Positions 25,111 to 35,848 of a DNA stretch of 64,000 bases are shown here, in pieces. Source of the DNA: Acidobacteriota bacterium (GTDB lineage Bacteria; Acidobacteriota; Blastocatellia; Pyrinomonadales; Pyrinomonadaceae). The notes beneath the pieces were generated by a model. It worked only from the letters and a program-made list of their open reading frames with translations. It had not been told where the DNA came from and made no database searches. Both the position numbers and the translations under genes were made by a program. Numbering within the stretch: the first letter of the stretch is position 1; every line of letters begins with the position of its first letter. The stretch is taken from contig JAHBSM010000013.1 in the NCBI GenBank assembly GCA_019639115.1, positions 1 to 64,000 on the forward strand. The letters are read 5' to 3'.

Positions 25111-25437
25111 TCAAACGTATTTCTCGATCACTTTTGCGATCGCATCGCGTGACGTGAGCCCCACGATACGCTCCTGCTCCTGACCATTTTTGAACAAGAT
25201 CAAGGTCGGGATACCTCGGATGCCAAAGTTGTTCGGCACCGAGGGATTATCGTCAACGTCCATTTTCGCGACCGAGGCTTTGCCTTCGAATTGTTCGGCG
25301 ACCTGCTCGACCGCCGGTGCGATCATTCGGCAGGGTCCGCACCATTCAGCCCAAAAATCTACAAGCACGGGCTTGTCTGATTCCAAAACCTCTGCCTTGA
25401 ATGTGGCATCAGTTACTTCTAATGTCTTTGCTCCCAT
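25111..25437 (-). CDS. trxA: Thioredoxin
   Basis: A 108-residue thioredoxin that reduces cytoplasmic disulfides. The redox site WCGPC has its cysteines at positions 33 and 36 within FWAEWCGPCRM, and the cis-Pro segment GIRGIPTLILFKNG follows near residue 72. Length and sequence are standard for TrxA. A T-rich terminator separates it from the convergent FG-GAP gene. Confidence 0.96.
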   Translation of the reverse strand: MGAKTLEVTDATFKAEVLESDKPVLVDFWAEWCGPCRMIAPAVEQVAEQFEGKASVAKMDVDDNPSVPNNFGIRGIPTLILFKNGQEQERIVGLTSRDAIAKVIEKYV

Positions 25438-25497
25438 CGATCTATCTCCTTTGATTAACTAATCAATATACCAAACTCGATCCATTGTAACCCGAGC

Positions 25498-26136
25498 TTA
25501 TCGCGTCAGCAGCTTGAATGCCTGCTCACGCTGGCCCGATCGAAACGAATAATTTACCCACAATGACGCTAATGCCTCGAGAAAGAATGCCTGCTCGATG
25601 CCGCCCACGTCCAGGACCTCCCAGCCGAACTCTTCCAACAGGTTCGAGACGACCGATTTCGCCGCATCGTCATTACCGGCGATAAAGTGCGTGCCGGCCT
25701 CGCCATTGAACATCGGTTCTGTCATTACGCTGAAACCCATCGAATTGAACGCTTTGACGACCGACGACCGCGGCAGCAGCCGCTGGACGCGTTCGCCCAA
25801 GGAATCGCCGACCGTAGCCGTGAATCGCGGCGGTATGCCCTGCGAGAAATCCATCGGGTTAGAAACATCGATCACGATCTTGCCGTCGAGAGCGTCCCGT
25901 CCTGCAGCTTCGATAGCACTCGCGAGGTTCTCTGCATTAACGCTAATGATAATAACCTCGCCTGCTTCGGCTGCGTCGGCAAATGAACCTTCCACGACGT
26001 TCGGCCCTGCTGTCGCAAGCCATTCGGCAAGTTTGCCGTGCGTCCGCGTACCAATGACGACTTGATGGCCATTTGACACAAAGCCGACCGCCAGCGTCTT
26101 GCCTACAATTCCAGAACCGATGATACCGATCTTCAT
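25498..26136 (-). CDS. NADPH-dependent F420 reductase-like oxidoreductase
   Basis: A 212-residue Rossmann protein starting MKIGIIGSGIVGKTLAVGF with the GxGxxG dinucleotide site, and TRTHGKL after the second strand, which suggests NADP. The rest (VIDVSNPMDF ... VVKAFNSMGF ... AGNDDAAK) fits the F420H2:NADP oxidoreductase-like group that also includes YqeC/ProC-like short reductases. In most bacteria without F420 these act on unknown substrates. It is the last gene of the Rrf2-YceI-alcohol dehydrogenase run, four bases after the dehydrogenase stop, so it is probably cotranscribed and under the same control. Confidence 0.8.
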   Translation of the reverse strand: MKIGIIGSGIVGKTLAVGFVSNGHQVVIGTRTHGKLAEWLATAGPNVVEGSFADAAEAGEVIIISVNAENLASAIEAAGRDALDGKIVIDVSNPMDFSQGIPPRFTATVGDSLGERVQRLLPRSSVVKAFNSMGFSVMTEPMFNGEAGTHFIAGNDDAAKSVVSNLLEEFGWEVLDVGGIEQAFFLEALASLWVNYSFRSGQREQAFKLLTR

Positions 26137-26140
26137 ATCG

Positions 26141-27151
26141 TCAATGCTCGATCACTATCTTGCCAAAGTGCGAACCCGTCCGCATATATTCCAAAGCGCC
26201 AGGCCCGTCCTCGAATCCAAATGCCCGGTCGATCACCGGCCGGACCTCGTTCGCATCGAAGGCCCGAAGCATATCTTCCAACATCGCACGCGAACCCACG
26301 AATATACCCTGCAGCCGGATCGACCTCATGAACGCCCTAACCGGATCGAAATCTCCTGATGTCTCAAGTGCTCCGATCATAGCGACATGGCCGCCGATCC
26401 TTGCCGAATTGACCGAGCGGCTCAGAGTGCCGGAACCGCCGACCTCGACCACGTGATCGACCCCGCGTTTGCCGGTCAGCTCCATCACTCGTGCGTCCCA
26501 TTGCGGATGCTCGAGATAATTGATCACCTCGTCAGCTCCCAGATCCTTGAGCTTTCCGAGCTTTTCGTCACTGCTCGATGTCGAGATCACTTTCGCTCCG
26601 AACATCTTTGCGATCTGTAATGCAAATACCGAAACGCCGCCGCTCCCGAGCGTCAGCACCGTATCGCCCGCCTTTAGTCCACCCGAGACGACAAGCCCGT
26701 TCCACGCCGTCAACGCCGCGCACGGGAGCGTCGCGGCTTCCGCATTCGTCAGGTTCTCAGGAACCGCGACCAACGCCTGCTCATCAAAAGCAGACGCCTC
26801 GCAAAACACACCGTCCCACTGTGGCCCTGCTCCGAGAGCGGTCCGAACAACCTCCGCATTCGGCGGGCCGTCGAACCAGCGTTGGGCGAAAATCGGCATC
26901 ACGCGGTCGCCCGGCTTCCAACGTTTGACCGCAGCCCCGACCTCTACTACCTCGCCGACGGTATCCGAGAGCGGCGTCGCGGGCAGCTTCATCCGTGGAT
27001 TGTAGAGCCCCTCGACGACCATCACGTCGCGATAGTTCAGCGACCACGCATCTGATCGAATAACGACCTCGTTAGCAGCCGGAGAGGGATCGGGACGCTC
27101 GACCAACGCCAGGCGCTCGATCCCAAACTCGTTGATCTGAAACGCCCGCAC
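26141..27151 (-). CDS. MDR-family NAD(P)-dependent alcohol dehydrogenase/quinone oxidoreductase
   Basis: A 336-residue medium-chain dehydrogenase. The Rossmann site reads VLTLGSGGVSVFALQIAKMFGAKVI (starting near 165), and the NRDVMVVEG-type region with LSDTVGEVVEVGAAV lies N-terminal. The catalytic-zinc Cys and GHE motif of classic alcohol dehydrogenases are missing, pointing to a zinc-free quinone-oxidoreductase-like enzyme. The start is a GTG at 27151, whose G is shared with the TAG stop of the yceI-like gene, so the two are coupled. It belongs to the Rrf2-headed operon. Confidence 0.87.
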   Translation of the reverse strand: MRAFQINEFGIERLALVERPDPSPAANEVVIRSDAWSLNYRDVMVVEGLYNPRMKLPATPLSDTVGEVVEVGAAVKRWKPGDRVMPIFAQRWFDGPPNAEVVRTALGAGPQWDGVFCEASAFDEQALVAVPENLTNAEAATLPCAALTAWNGLVVSGGLKAGDTVLTLGSGGVSVFALQIAKMFGAKVISTSSSDEKLGKLKDLGADEVINYLEHPQWDARVMELTGKRGVDHVVEVGGSGTLSRSVNSARIGGHVAMIGALETSGDFDPVRAFMRSIRLQGIFVGSRAMLEDMLRAFDANEVRPVIDRAFGFEDGPGALEYMRTGSHFGKIVIEH

Positions 27152-27822
27152 TACTTTTTCCTGGGTGCCTTGAGGTCGAGCCTCAGCACAACATCGTCGC
27201 GAATAAGGTCGTCCGCTTTGCCCGCGTAAGCTATGCCAAAGTCCTTTCGATTGATCGAGAACTCGGCCTGAACCGTGACCTCGCCTGCCGAGACCTTGAT
27301 GGTGGCCGGGAAGGTGATCGATTTTTTGACGCCGCGCATCGTCAGGTCGCCCGTTACGGTATATGTGTCGGCCCCTTTCGAAGCGTCGGCGGCGATCTTG
27401 GTCGATGCAAAAGAAGACTTGGGATACTTCTCGATAAAAAAGAAGTCGTCCGTCTGCAAATGCTTTGTTAGCCCTTCCGCATCCGTGAACACGGAGTCCA
27501 TATCGATCTCGACCAAAACGCGGCTACCCTCTGCCCTTTCTCCGACAAGGTCGATGACGCCGCGGAACGCCTTGAATCCGCCGTCGTGTTTACCGGTCAC
27601 CTTTGAACCCGTAAATTCGACCTTCGAATTCTCCGGCGAGATAGCGATCTCAGCACCGGCGGCCTTGAAGCCCTCAAGCGAATCGGTCTTGGCCACCTCG
27701 GCCGGAGCCGCAGCTTTGTTCGCAGCCTCGGTCGTCGTCGCCTTTGGCTTGTTTGCGGCAGGATCTGCACAAGCGAACGTGAAAGCCGCAATTGCAATCG
27801 TCAAAAACAAAATGTATCTCAC
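27151..27822 (-). CDS. YceI family lipocalin-like periplasmic protein
   Basis: A 223-residue YceI protein. The N-terminus is a signal peptide with a Cys at about residue 18 (AFTFAC), a weak lipobox, so it may be a lipoprotein. A low-complexity Ala/Lys/Thr linker follows. The YceI domain starts near residue 58 (ISPENSKVEFTGSKVTG) and includes DLTMRGVKKSITFPATIKV and the late SINRKDFGIAYAG. YceI proteins bind polyprenoid or amphiphilic ligands in the periplasm. The start is GTG at 27822, supported by a GGGGGAGA Shine-Dalgarno about 8 bases upstream. It is 31 bases after the Rrf2 regulator gene on the same strand. Confidence 0.88.
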   Translation of the reverse strand: MRYILFLTIAIAAFTFACADPAANKPKATTTEAANKAAAPAEVAKTDSLEGFKAAGAEIAISPENSKVEFTGSKVTGKHDGGFKAFRGVIDLVGERAEGSRVLVEIDMDSVFTDAEGLTKHLQTDDFFFIEKYPKSSFASTKIAADASKGADTYTVTGDLTMRGVKKSITFPATIKVSAGEVTVQAEFSINRKDFGIAYAGKADDLIRDDVVLRLDLKAPRKK

Positions 27823-27853
27823 TTAGGATCTCCCCCCTTTTAGATCAGATCGG

Positions 27854-28303
27854 TCAGTTGTAAATATTTGCGATCGGCGGAGCCTCGCTGCCCTCGACCA
27901 TCGCTATGATGTCACGCAATGTAAATCGCCTGAGCTTGTCGGCGACCGCGGTCTCGACTGCTTTTTGCAGCTCACAGAGAACCGTTTCCATCTTCACGCC
28001 CACCGGACATTCCGGATTCGGGGCTCTGTGCGGCAGCCCTATGACCTCGCCGCAGGAGATCGCCCGATATACATCGCTCAGATCTATATCCTCAGGACGC
28101 CTGGCCAGCCGTGTTCCGCCCGTAGCACCCGTTTGCGACGATACGAAACCCGCATTATTGAGTTGACTCAGAAGCCGACGTACTACAACCGGATTTGTAT
28201 TGACGCTGCCGGCGATGCAGTCCGACTTGACGTTCATGTCCCCACTCTTGGCCAAAAGAGCCAATATGTGAACCGCCATTGCGAACTGTCCGTTCAACGC
28301 CAT
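27854..28303 (-). CDS. Rrf2 family transcriptional regulator
   Basis: A 149-residue Rrf2-type repressor. The winged helix is at the N-terminus (FAMAVHILALLAKSGDMNVKSDCIAGSVNTNPVVVRRLLSQL), with the usual GATGGTRLARRPEDI wing. Cys residues at about 26, 84, 99 and 109 lie partly in the C-terminal half; the set is not the classic Fe-S trio of IscR/NsrR, so it may be a YwnA-like or redox-sensing member. A likely operator overlaps its own start region. It heads the run YceI, dehydrogenase, F420-reductase-like gene, which it probably regulates. Confidence 0.88.
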   Translation of the reverse strand: MALNGQFAMAVHILALLAKSGDMNVKSDCIAGSVNTNPVVVRRLLSQLNNAGFVSSQTGATGGTRLARRPEDIDLSDVYRAISCGEVIGLPHRAPNPECPVGVKMETVLCELQKAVETAVADKLRRFTLRDIIAMVEGSEAPPIANIYN

Positions 28304-28306
28304 ATC

Positions 28307-28325
28307 TGTAACAAGTGTAGTTACA
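28307..28325. promoter_or_regulatory. Probable Rrf2 operator
   Basis: An inverted repeat TGTAAC-N7-GTTACA lies 4 bases upstream of the Rrf2 start codon. Its position would let the regulator block its own promoter or ribosome-binding site. Similar dyads are typical targets of Rrf2 repressors; binding here is inferred from position and symmetry. Confidence 0.55.
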
Positions 28326-28410
28326 AACTAGAATTTTGTCAAATCGGCAAAATTAAAGGCCGCCCCTCGAAAGGAACGGCCGTAAGTTCACACGGGCCTG
28401 AAAGCCAGAG

Positions 28411-30198
28411 TTATTTAGCAGGGACCTTGATCTCGCGGCCTGCGAACAAGACGGAGTTGGGCAAAAGTCCGTTGAATTTTGCCAATTCGGTGGCATTGAC
28501 GCCTTCACGCTCTGCGATCTTTGCGACCGTATCGCCCGCCTTTGCCTTGACGACACGGACAGAAGGACCGGTCGGTGCCGTCGCCGCGGGGCGATTGGTC
28601 GGACGCGAGTAAGCCGTAGCAGCGACCCGATTGCCGGGCACCGGAACGAATACCTTGCCCTGCGGCCGCGTCATTCCGGGATTGGCGGCCATAAGATCAG
28701 CCACCGTCACGCCAGTACGGAGCGAGATATTCTCCCAGGTCTCGCCTGAGTTCGAATTCGCCAATGCAGTATTGCTAACGTTAGACGCCGGGATCCTGCG
28801 AAATATCGCCACGACCTCGTTCGCCTTGCCTGCCGGCACATTGATAACGTACGGAACAGGCGGCGTCATATTCGTCCGGAGATGCGGATTGAGATAACGC
28901 AGGTATTGAACACTCGTATCCGAAGCCTGGGCAAGCAAGTTCAAATTGGTCGAGGCAGGCACCCTGACACGATCATATTGGAGCGGCGGCGCAGGACGTA
29001 TATGCCCAAATCCGTACTGAGCCGGATTGTTCGCGATCAGGATCGTTGCGAGGATATTCGGGACATAATTGCGAGTTTCCTGCGGAAGATACGGGTACGC
29101 TACCCAAAAATTCGAAACGCCGGCACGTTTGATCGCGCGATCCACATTCCCTTCGCCGGAATTGTAAGCTGCCATTGCAAGCTCCCAGTTCCCGCCATAA
29201 CGATTTGCGAGAAACTTGAGATATCGAGCCGATGCCCTCGTGGCTTCCTCAAAGCTGTTGCGTTCGTCAACATACGACGTACGCTGGAGCCCAAAGCGGC
29301 TGCCGGTTCCCGGGATGAACTGCCACAGCCCGGATGCAGCGGCCCAGGAAAGTGCTTGCGGTTTCCAGGCGCTTTCGACCTGTCCGAGCCAGGCCACATT
29401 CTCAGGCACACCTTCTTCGCGGAATATCCGCCGAGCCATCCTCATGAACATTCCTGACCGATAAAGCCCGACCTCCATCGTCGTACGGCCGCGTCCGCGG
29501 TAGTAGTTGATGTACTGTTGGATCATCGGATGCGCCTGGAATGAGAATCCAAGTGAGTTGTTCGAGACAACGTATTGGATGTATTGATACTGTTCCTGTG
29601 CGACGGGGCTGTCGATCTGCATCTCGTCGGTCGTCAGCTCCAGCTTTGACAGCTCGTCGAGCGGAGACGGCTCGAACTCCTGTGAGTTGAAACCGGCCTT
29701 CTGAGCCGGCGGAGGCGTATTCAATGCAACTACCGATGTCGAAACATTAGTCTGCATTGCGCCCGGCCGTGCCAGCCTGGCAATGTCGTCGGCAAGCTTA
29801 GCATCTACGCTCCAGCCGCACGTCGAAGCAAGGCTTCTGACCTGCGGAGGCTGAGCATCCGACGGGAACTCGATCCGATATACCGTCTCGATCAGTTGGT
29901 TGTAGCAGCTCTGAAGACGCTGTTCGCGTTGAATATTGAGTGTCGAATAAAGAAAAACCTCGACCGAGCGGTTAAATTTAGCTCCTGCCTCGGCCAATCG
30001 GCCATCGGCATACGCCTGAAGACCGTCATTGAACGCCGAGCCTGACTCGACAAGTACCTTATTGACTGCGTTGAGAGCTCTGTCCACTTCGGGCGGACGT
30101 GTATCGTTGTTTGACCGCACCTGTGCAAAGGTCGCGGCCGCAAATAGAATTATTAATATCGAAATGTTAAATACTGCGTTAGCGGTTTGCTTCATCAA
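28411..30198 (-). CDS. Lytic transglycosylase (MltD-like) with two LysM domains
   Basis: A 595-residue exported murein hydrolase. A signal peptide covers residues 1-25. The SLT catalytic domain spans about 245-380: the catalytic Glu in AWLGQVESAWKPQALSWAAASGLWQFIPGTG, and the later AMAAYNSGEGNVDRAI. Two LysM peptidoglycan-binding repeats follow, near 480 (ENISLRTGVTVADLMAANPG) and at the C-terminus (KAGDTVAKIAEREGVNATELAKFNG). It cleaves glycan strands, forming 1,6-anhydro-muropeptides. An AAGGAG Shine-Dalgarno lies upstream of the ATG. Monocistronic by its spacing to the Rrf2 gene and lon. Confidence 0.92.
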   Translation of the reverse strand: MMKQTANAVFNISILIILFAAATFAQVRSNNDTRPPEVDRALNAVNKVLVESGSAFNDGLQAYADGRLAEAGAKFNRSVEVFLYSTLNIQREQRLQSCYNQLIETVYRIEFPSDAQPPQVRSLASTCGWSVDAKLADDIARLARPGAMQTNVSTSVVALNTPPPAQKAGFNSQEFEPSPLDELSKLELTTDEMQIDSPVAQEQYQYIQYVVSNNSLGFSFQAHPMIQQYINYYRGRGRTTMEVGLYRSGMFMRMARRIFREEGVPENVAWLGQVESAWKPQALSWAAASGLWQFIPGTGSRFGLQRTSYVDERNSFEEATRASARYLKFLANRYGGNWELAMAAYNSGEGNVDRAIKRAGVSNFWVAYPYLPQETRNYVPNILATILIANNPAQYGFGHIRPAPPLQYDRVRVPASTNLNLLAQASDTSVQYLRYLNPHLRTNMTPPVPYVINVPAGKANEVVAIFRRIPASNVSNTALANSNSGETWENISLRTGVTVADLMAANPGMTRPQGKVFVPVPGNRVAATAYSRPTNRPAATAPTGPSVRVVKAKAGDTVAKIAEREGVNATELAKFNGLLPNSVLFAGREIKVPAK

Positions 30199-30400
30199 TA
30201 TCGTCTATACTCCTTAGAAACCTCTTGAAGTTAGGGCGACTCGGGAAAACCGGCCTGTTCACAAGACGTCATTCTAGTTAAACGCCGAAAAAACGAAAAG
30301 GTTCCTCTCGCAGGCCATTGGCCCGCGATCGCGAACTCCTATCGAAGTCATAATATCAATTCATGCCGTCGGTGGCAAACCCGCAAAATCCTCTAACGCC

Positions 30401-32815
<2,415 letters not shown>

Positions 32816-32893
32816 AAACTTAAATCGTAGGTCATACGACCGGAAACGGCAACGACCGTCCGCTCATTGGATATCGGCCTCAGCGAAGCGGCC

Positions 32894-33385
32894 TTATTTC
32901 TTGCTCTTTTTTGGTTTTTTAACGGCCGGAGAGCGTGTCCCAACAAGCGCCTTGAGCTCGGACATGAATTCAGAGACGTCGGCGAACTCAAGATAAACAG
33001 ATGCAAATCGGACGTAGGCTACCTTGTCGAGGGCCTTGAGCCGCCGCATTATGATCTTACCTATCTCAGTTGTCGCGAGTTCGCGATCTAGCGAATCCTG
33101 CACGTTCTTTTCGACCTCGTCAACGATGCGCTCGAGTTGTCCCGTCGAGATCGGGCGCTTCTCCGCAGCACGAAGCAGGCCGGCAAGCACCTTGTCGCGG
33201 TAGAAATGCTCACGCTTGCCGTCTTTTTTGACGACCATGTAAGGTATCTCGTCAATGCGTTCGTAGGACGTGAATCGCCGGCTGCACTCTAGGCATTCGC
33301 GGCGCCGGCGGACGGAGGCACCGTCCTTCGCTTCACGCGAATCGACGACCTTGTCCTCAATATGTCCGCAAAATGGGCAACGCAT
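32894..33385 (-). CDS. nrdR: Transcriptional repressor NrdR
   Basis: A 163-residue NrdR, which represses ribonucleotide reductase genes when dATP is high. The zinc ribbon has CPFC at 3-6 and CLEC near 31-34, with the characteristic VVDSREAKDGASVRRRRECL. The ATP-cone domain follows from about 49. The C-terminus is long and Lys-rich (KKPKKSKK). No NrdR box or reductase gene is visible in the window. Confidence 0.95.
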   Translation of the reverse strand: MRCPFCGHIEDKVVDSREAKDGASVRRRRECLECSRRFTSYERIDEIPYMVVKKDGKREHFYRDKVLAGLLRAAEKRPISTGQLERIVDEVEKNVQDSLDRELATTEIGKIIMRRLKALDKVAYVRFASVYLEFADVSEFMSELKALVGTRSPAVKKPKKSKK

Positions 33386-33414
33386 AAGTTACTGGGTCTT
33401 CGCCTGGCCGGATC

Positions 33415-34551
33415 CTAACCTTCGGCCGGTTCCGTGAGATCCGGCGAATCGGTCTCGATCTCGCGTTCCGCGTTCTCAGACGAGAGAAGGCTTCGAAAAC
33501 GTTCGATACTTATATCACCGTGGAGGAAATAATATAAACCGAACAGTATCGCGGGAGCAAAATACACCAGATGCATTACGATCGACACGGCCGCGGCATC
33601 CTCTCGGCGGATAGTGTTGTTCAGGAACAAAAGGCTCGCTGCGGTAGCCGTGTGAAACGCACCGGCGGCCCCGCCCGGCGTGGGTGCGAGCGACGACACG
33701 GTCGCGAATCCCATAATGAACAATGAGTCGCTAAAGGACAGAGGCAGATCGAACGCCAACAGAACGAACCACGTCGGCAGCGATATAGCGAACCAAAGGA
33801 GCAGCGTCCAGAAAGACGTCCACAGCATTTGCCGCCAGTCGCGCAAGATCGACAATGCGGCGGCAAGCTGACGCAGTATGCTTATGACGATCCGCTGCAG
33901 CCTGCCCGGGATCCAACGCCGCCGTGTGACCCGATCGAACCACGCAACGACGCCCGCCGCACGCTTTTGAAACAGGATCATCGCGACAAAGCTCAGCACC
34001 ATTGCGCCGAGCAGCCCCCAGCCCGCGATCGAGACCATCTCAAATTCGTGTTCCCGTCCGGGCTGAGGTTTGAACCAAAGCAGGTTGATCGAAAAAAAGC
34101 TGACCAAAGCCGCGAGATCGAATATACGCTCGAGGCCAAGAGTCACGAGCGCCGCACTTGGCCGCACTCGACGGTCGCGCATCGGGAGCCACATCGGTCG
34201 GACGATCTCGCCCGCACGGCCGATCAAAAAGATCGCCGCGAATCCGACGGTCGTCGTTGCAAACAGTTCTCTGAGGTTCGATTCGGTTATCGGCGAGAGC
34301 AGCACTTGCCACCTGACGGCGCGCAGAAAATAACCGATGCAGATGATCAGCGTCGCCAACGCGATATACCAGCCGTTCGCCGCTTGCAGGCTTGCGCGCA
34401 CCTCGACCCAATCGAGATTTCGGCCAAAGAACCAGAAGATCGCCGCAGTGATCAGGATCAGGATGATGGACTTGTAATGCTTACGCAATTTGATCTGCGA
34501 GCCTCCGCGGGGCAAACTGAAAAGATACAGCAATTTGCCCGTGCGGCTCAA
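33415..34551 (-). CDS. Flippase-like integral membrane protein (lysylphosphatidylglycerol synthase TM/UPF0104)
   Basis: A 378-residue polytopic protein with about eight hydrophobic helices from residue 27 on (SIILILITAAIFWFFGRNLDW ...). It has the family stretch FLRAVRWQVLLSP and ATTVGFAAIFLIGRAGEIVRP, and the later APTPGGAAGAFHTA. These match the lysylphosphatidylglycerol synthase membrane (UPF0104/AglD) group, which moves or modifies lipids. No C-terminal transferase is attached. The start is uncertain: TTG at 34551 is the longest, and there is no ATG near the N-terminus. The last 30 residues are acidic and cytoplasmic. Confidence 0.85.
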   Translation of the reverse strand: MSRTGKLLYLFSLPRGGSQIKLRKHYKSIILILITAAIFWFFGRNLDWVEVRASLQAANGWYIALATLIICIGYFLRAVRWQVLLSPITESNLRELFATTTVGFAAIFLIGRAGEIVRPMWLPMRDRRVRPSAALVTLGLERIFDLAALVSFFSINLLWFKPQPGREHEFEMVSIAGWGLLGAMVLSFVAMILFQKRAAGVVAWFDRVTRRRWIPGRLQRIVISILRQLAAALSILRDWRQMLWTSFWTLLLWFAISLPTWFVLLAFDLPLSFSDSLFIMGFATVSSLAPTPGGAAGAFHTATAASLLFLNNTIRREDAAAVSIVMHLVYFAPAILFGLYYFLHGDISIERFRSLLSSENAEREIETDSPDLTEPAEG

Positions 34552-34590
34552 AGGCGGCGGTCATTTTGTTCGGCGAAAGCAGCTCGGGGC

Positions 34591-34620
34591 CCGGATCTGA
34601 GCGGATCTGAGCGAATCTGA
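34591..34620. repeat. Three tandem 10-base repeats
   Basis: Three units CCGGATCTGA, GCGGATCTGA and GCGAATCTGA lie head to tail between the divergent flippase and small ORF genes. The 10-base step places each copy on the same DNA face, as in a protein-binding site. They end 12 bases before the small gene start. Confidence 0.6.
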
Positions 34621-34632
34621 TAGAATGCTCGT

Positions 34633-34800
34633 GTGACGCCGCAAAAGCGAAAAGCAAAGAAGAAGATGCCCGTATTCGAGAGCATTCGCAAGCCGACGGC
34701 GCCGCCGACCAGACGTATCGGCGAGGAACATCCGGAGGAATTGCGGCTTCCGTCGCGCCGTAAGGCCAAACACAAATCAAAGCCCGAATCGGAGGATTGA
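34633..34800 (+). CDS. Small basic hypothetical protein, 55 residues
   Basis: A GTG-initiated frame of 55 codons, too short for most ORF calls. It is very Lys/Arg-rich at both ends (PQKRKAKKKMPVFESIRKP ... RRKAKHKSKPESED) and has a conserved-looking centre PTAPPTRRIGEEHPEEL. It lies 12 bases before the next small gene in the same direction and is probably cotranscribed. The basic ends suggest nucleic-acid or ribosome contact, but that is only inference. The start could also be the ATG at codon 12. Confidence 0.5.
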   Translation: MTPQKRKAKKKMPVFESIRKPTAPPTRRIGEEHPEELRLPSRRKAKHKSKPESED

Positions 34801-34812
34801 ACCAGAACTACC

Positions 34813-35061
34813 ATGCCTTTCCTAGGACTCCGAAAACGCCGTTCGCTGAATCCCAACGTGTGGGCGCGGCCCGAGATGAACGTTATATTTCGCGCAGAGA
34901 TAATGCCCGGAAAGCTCCGCGAGGAGCGTACGTTCAGGATCGAACGCGTTCTGCCGAATGGCCGGGTCGTCCTAAAGAATGTGGATGGCGAGTACAGCGA
35001 AGGAGCATTCGAGCCGCTCAATTTTCGCAAGAATCTCAACCACGACGGTCAGAACTCATAG
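34813..35061 (+). CDS. Small hypothetical protein, 82 residues
   Basis: A basic 82-residue protein (MPFLGLRKRRSLNPNVWARPEMNV...) with a beta-rich centre: FRAEIMPGKLREERTFRIERVLPNGRVVLKNVDGEYSEGAFEPLNF. The pattern of a short barrel with FRIERVLPNGRVVL resembles an SH3-like or KOW-like fold, but I cannot name a family. Its last 13 bases overlap the 3' end of the convergent phosphodiesterase-like gene. A GGAGG near the end of the previous small gene may serve both as its code and as a Shine-Dalgarno. Confidence 0.6.
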   Translation: MPFLGLRKRRSLNPNVWARPEMNVIFRAEIMPGKLREERTFRIERVLPNGRVVLKNVDGEYSEGAFEPLNFRKNLNHDGQNS

Positions 35062-35822
35062 ATCCGGCCCGGCAACGCGACCTCGACACGCATCTCACTC
35101 TCAGCGAGTTCCCGCACGACCGATTCGCGATACATCGGCTTTATATTGACGACGAATACCGGCGGAGCGTCGGGCGGCAGCCGTCCTATCTGTCCCGCGA
35201 GCGTCGCCGGCGTGAGATGTCCGGAACGCAGGGCCAGGTCGGCCAACGCGTCGGGAAACGAACACTCCGTGAAAATTGCCGCGACGTCATCCCTATCCTC
35301 GACGACGGACCAGAACTCGTCCGTTGCCGACATATCACCGCTGATCGCGACCGCCGTGTGTTCGTCTGAGATGATGAAACCGGCGCTCGGCCCGAGATGT
35401 TCCACCGCGATAGGCTGTATCTCGTAGCCTGCCGCTGCAAAAGATCTGCCGATCGAGAACTCGATGAACTCAAGCACCGGCCCGCGATCATTCTCTATCT
35501 CTGTAAATCGCGGATAGATAACATCATTGAAGACATGATCTGACAAGGCCCGGAGCAGCTCACCGGTCCCGTGTACACGGATCGGGCCATCGAGCGAAGT
35601 GAAATTGTCATCAACGAAGCTCGGCAATCCGGCGATATGGTCCAGGTGTGCATGCGAAATGACGATGTCGCGGATCGCGGTCCGCTGATCGTCCGAGCAG
35701 GCAAACGCCAGCGAGCCCGCGTCCACCGCCAGCCGATCATCGATCACTATGCAAGGCAAGTGCTGCCGGAGCGAAGCCGACCCGTCGGACTCGAAAGATG
35801 ATGGCATTACCTGGAGCTTCAT
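35049..35822 (-). CDS. MBL-fold hydrolase resembling class II cyclic-nucleotide phosphodiesterase
   Basis: A 257-residue metallo-beta-lactamase-fold protein with the metal motif SHAHLDH at residues 56-62 and ISGDMSATDEFW near 160. The stretch HVFNDVIYPRF near 97 resembles the HIFN-x-IWPxF motif of class II cAMP/cGMP phosphodiesterases (PDE1 type), as does GFIISDEHTAVAISGD. Such enzymes hydrolyse 3',5'-cyclic nucleotides. I see no adenylate cyclase in the window to support that role. No signal peptide is present, so it should be cytoplasmic. Confidence 0.75.
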   Translation of the reverse strand: MKLQVMPSSFESDGSASLRQHLPCIVIDDRLAVDAGSLAFACSDDQRTAIRDIVISHAHLDHIAGLPSFVDDNFTSLDGPIRVHGTGELLRALSDHVFNDVIYPRFTEIENDRGPVLEFIEFSIGRSFAAAGYEIQPIAVEHLGPSAGFIISDEHTAVAISGDMSATDEFWSVVEDRDDVAAIFTECSFPDALADLALRSGHLTPATLAGQIGRLPPDAPPVFVVNIKPMYRESVVRELAESEMRVEVALPGRIYEF

Positions 35823-35848
35823 CGGGCGTCAAGCACCTAAATTCACGT

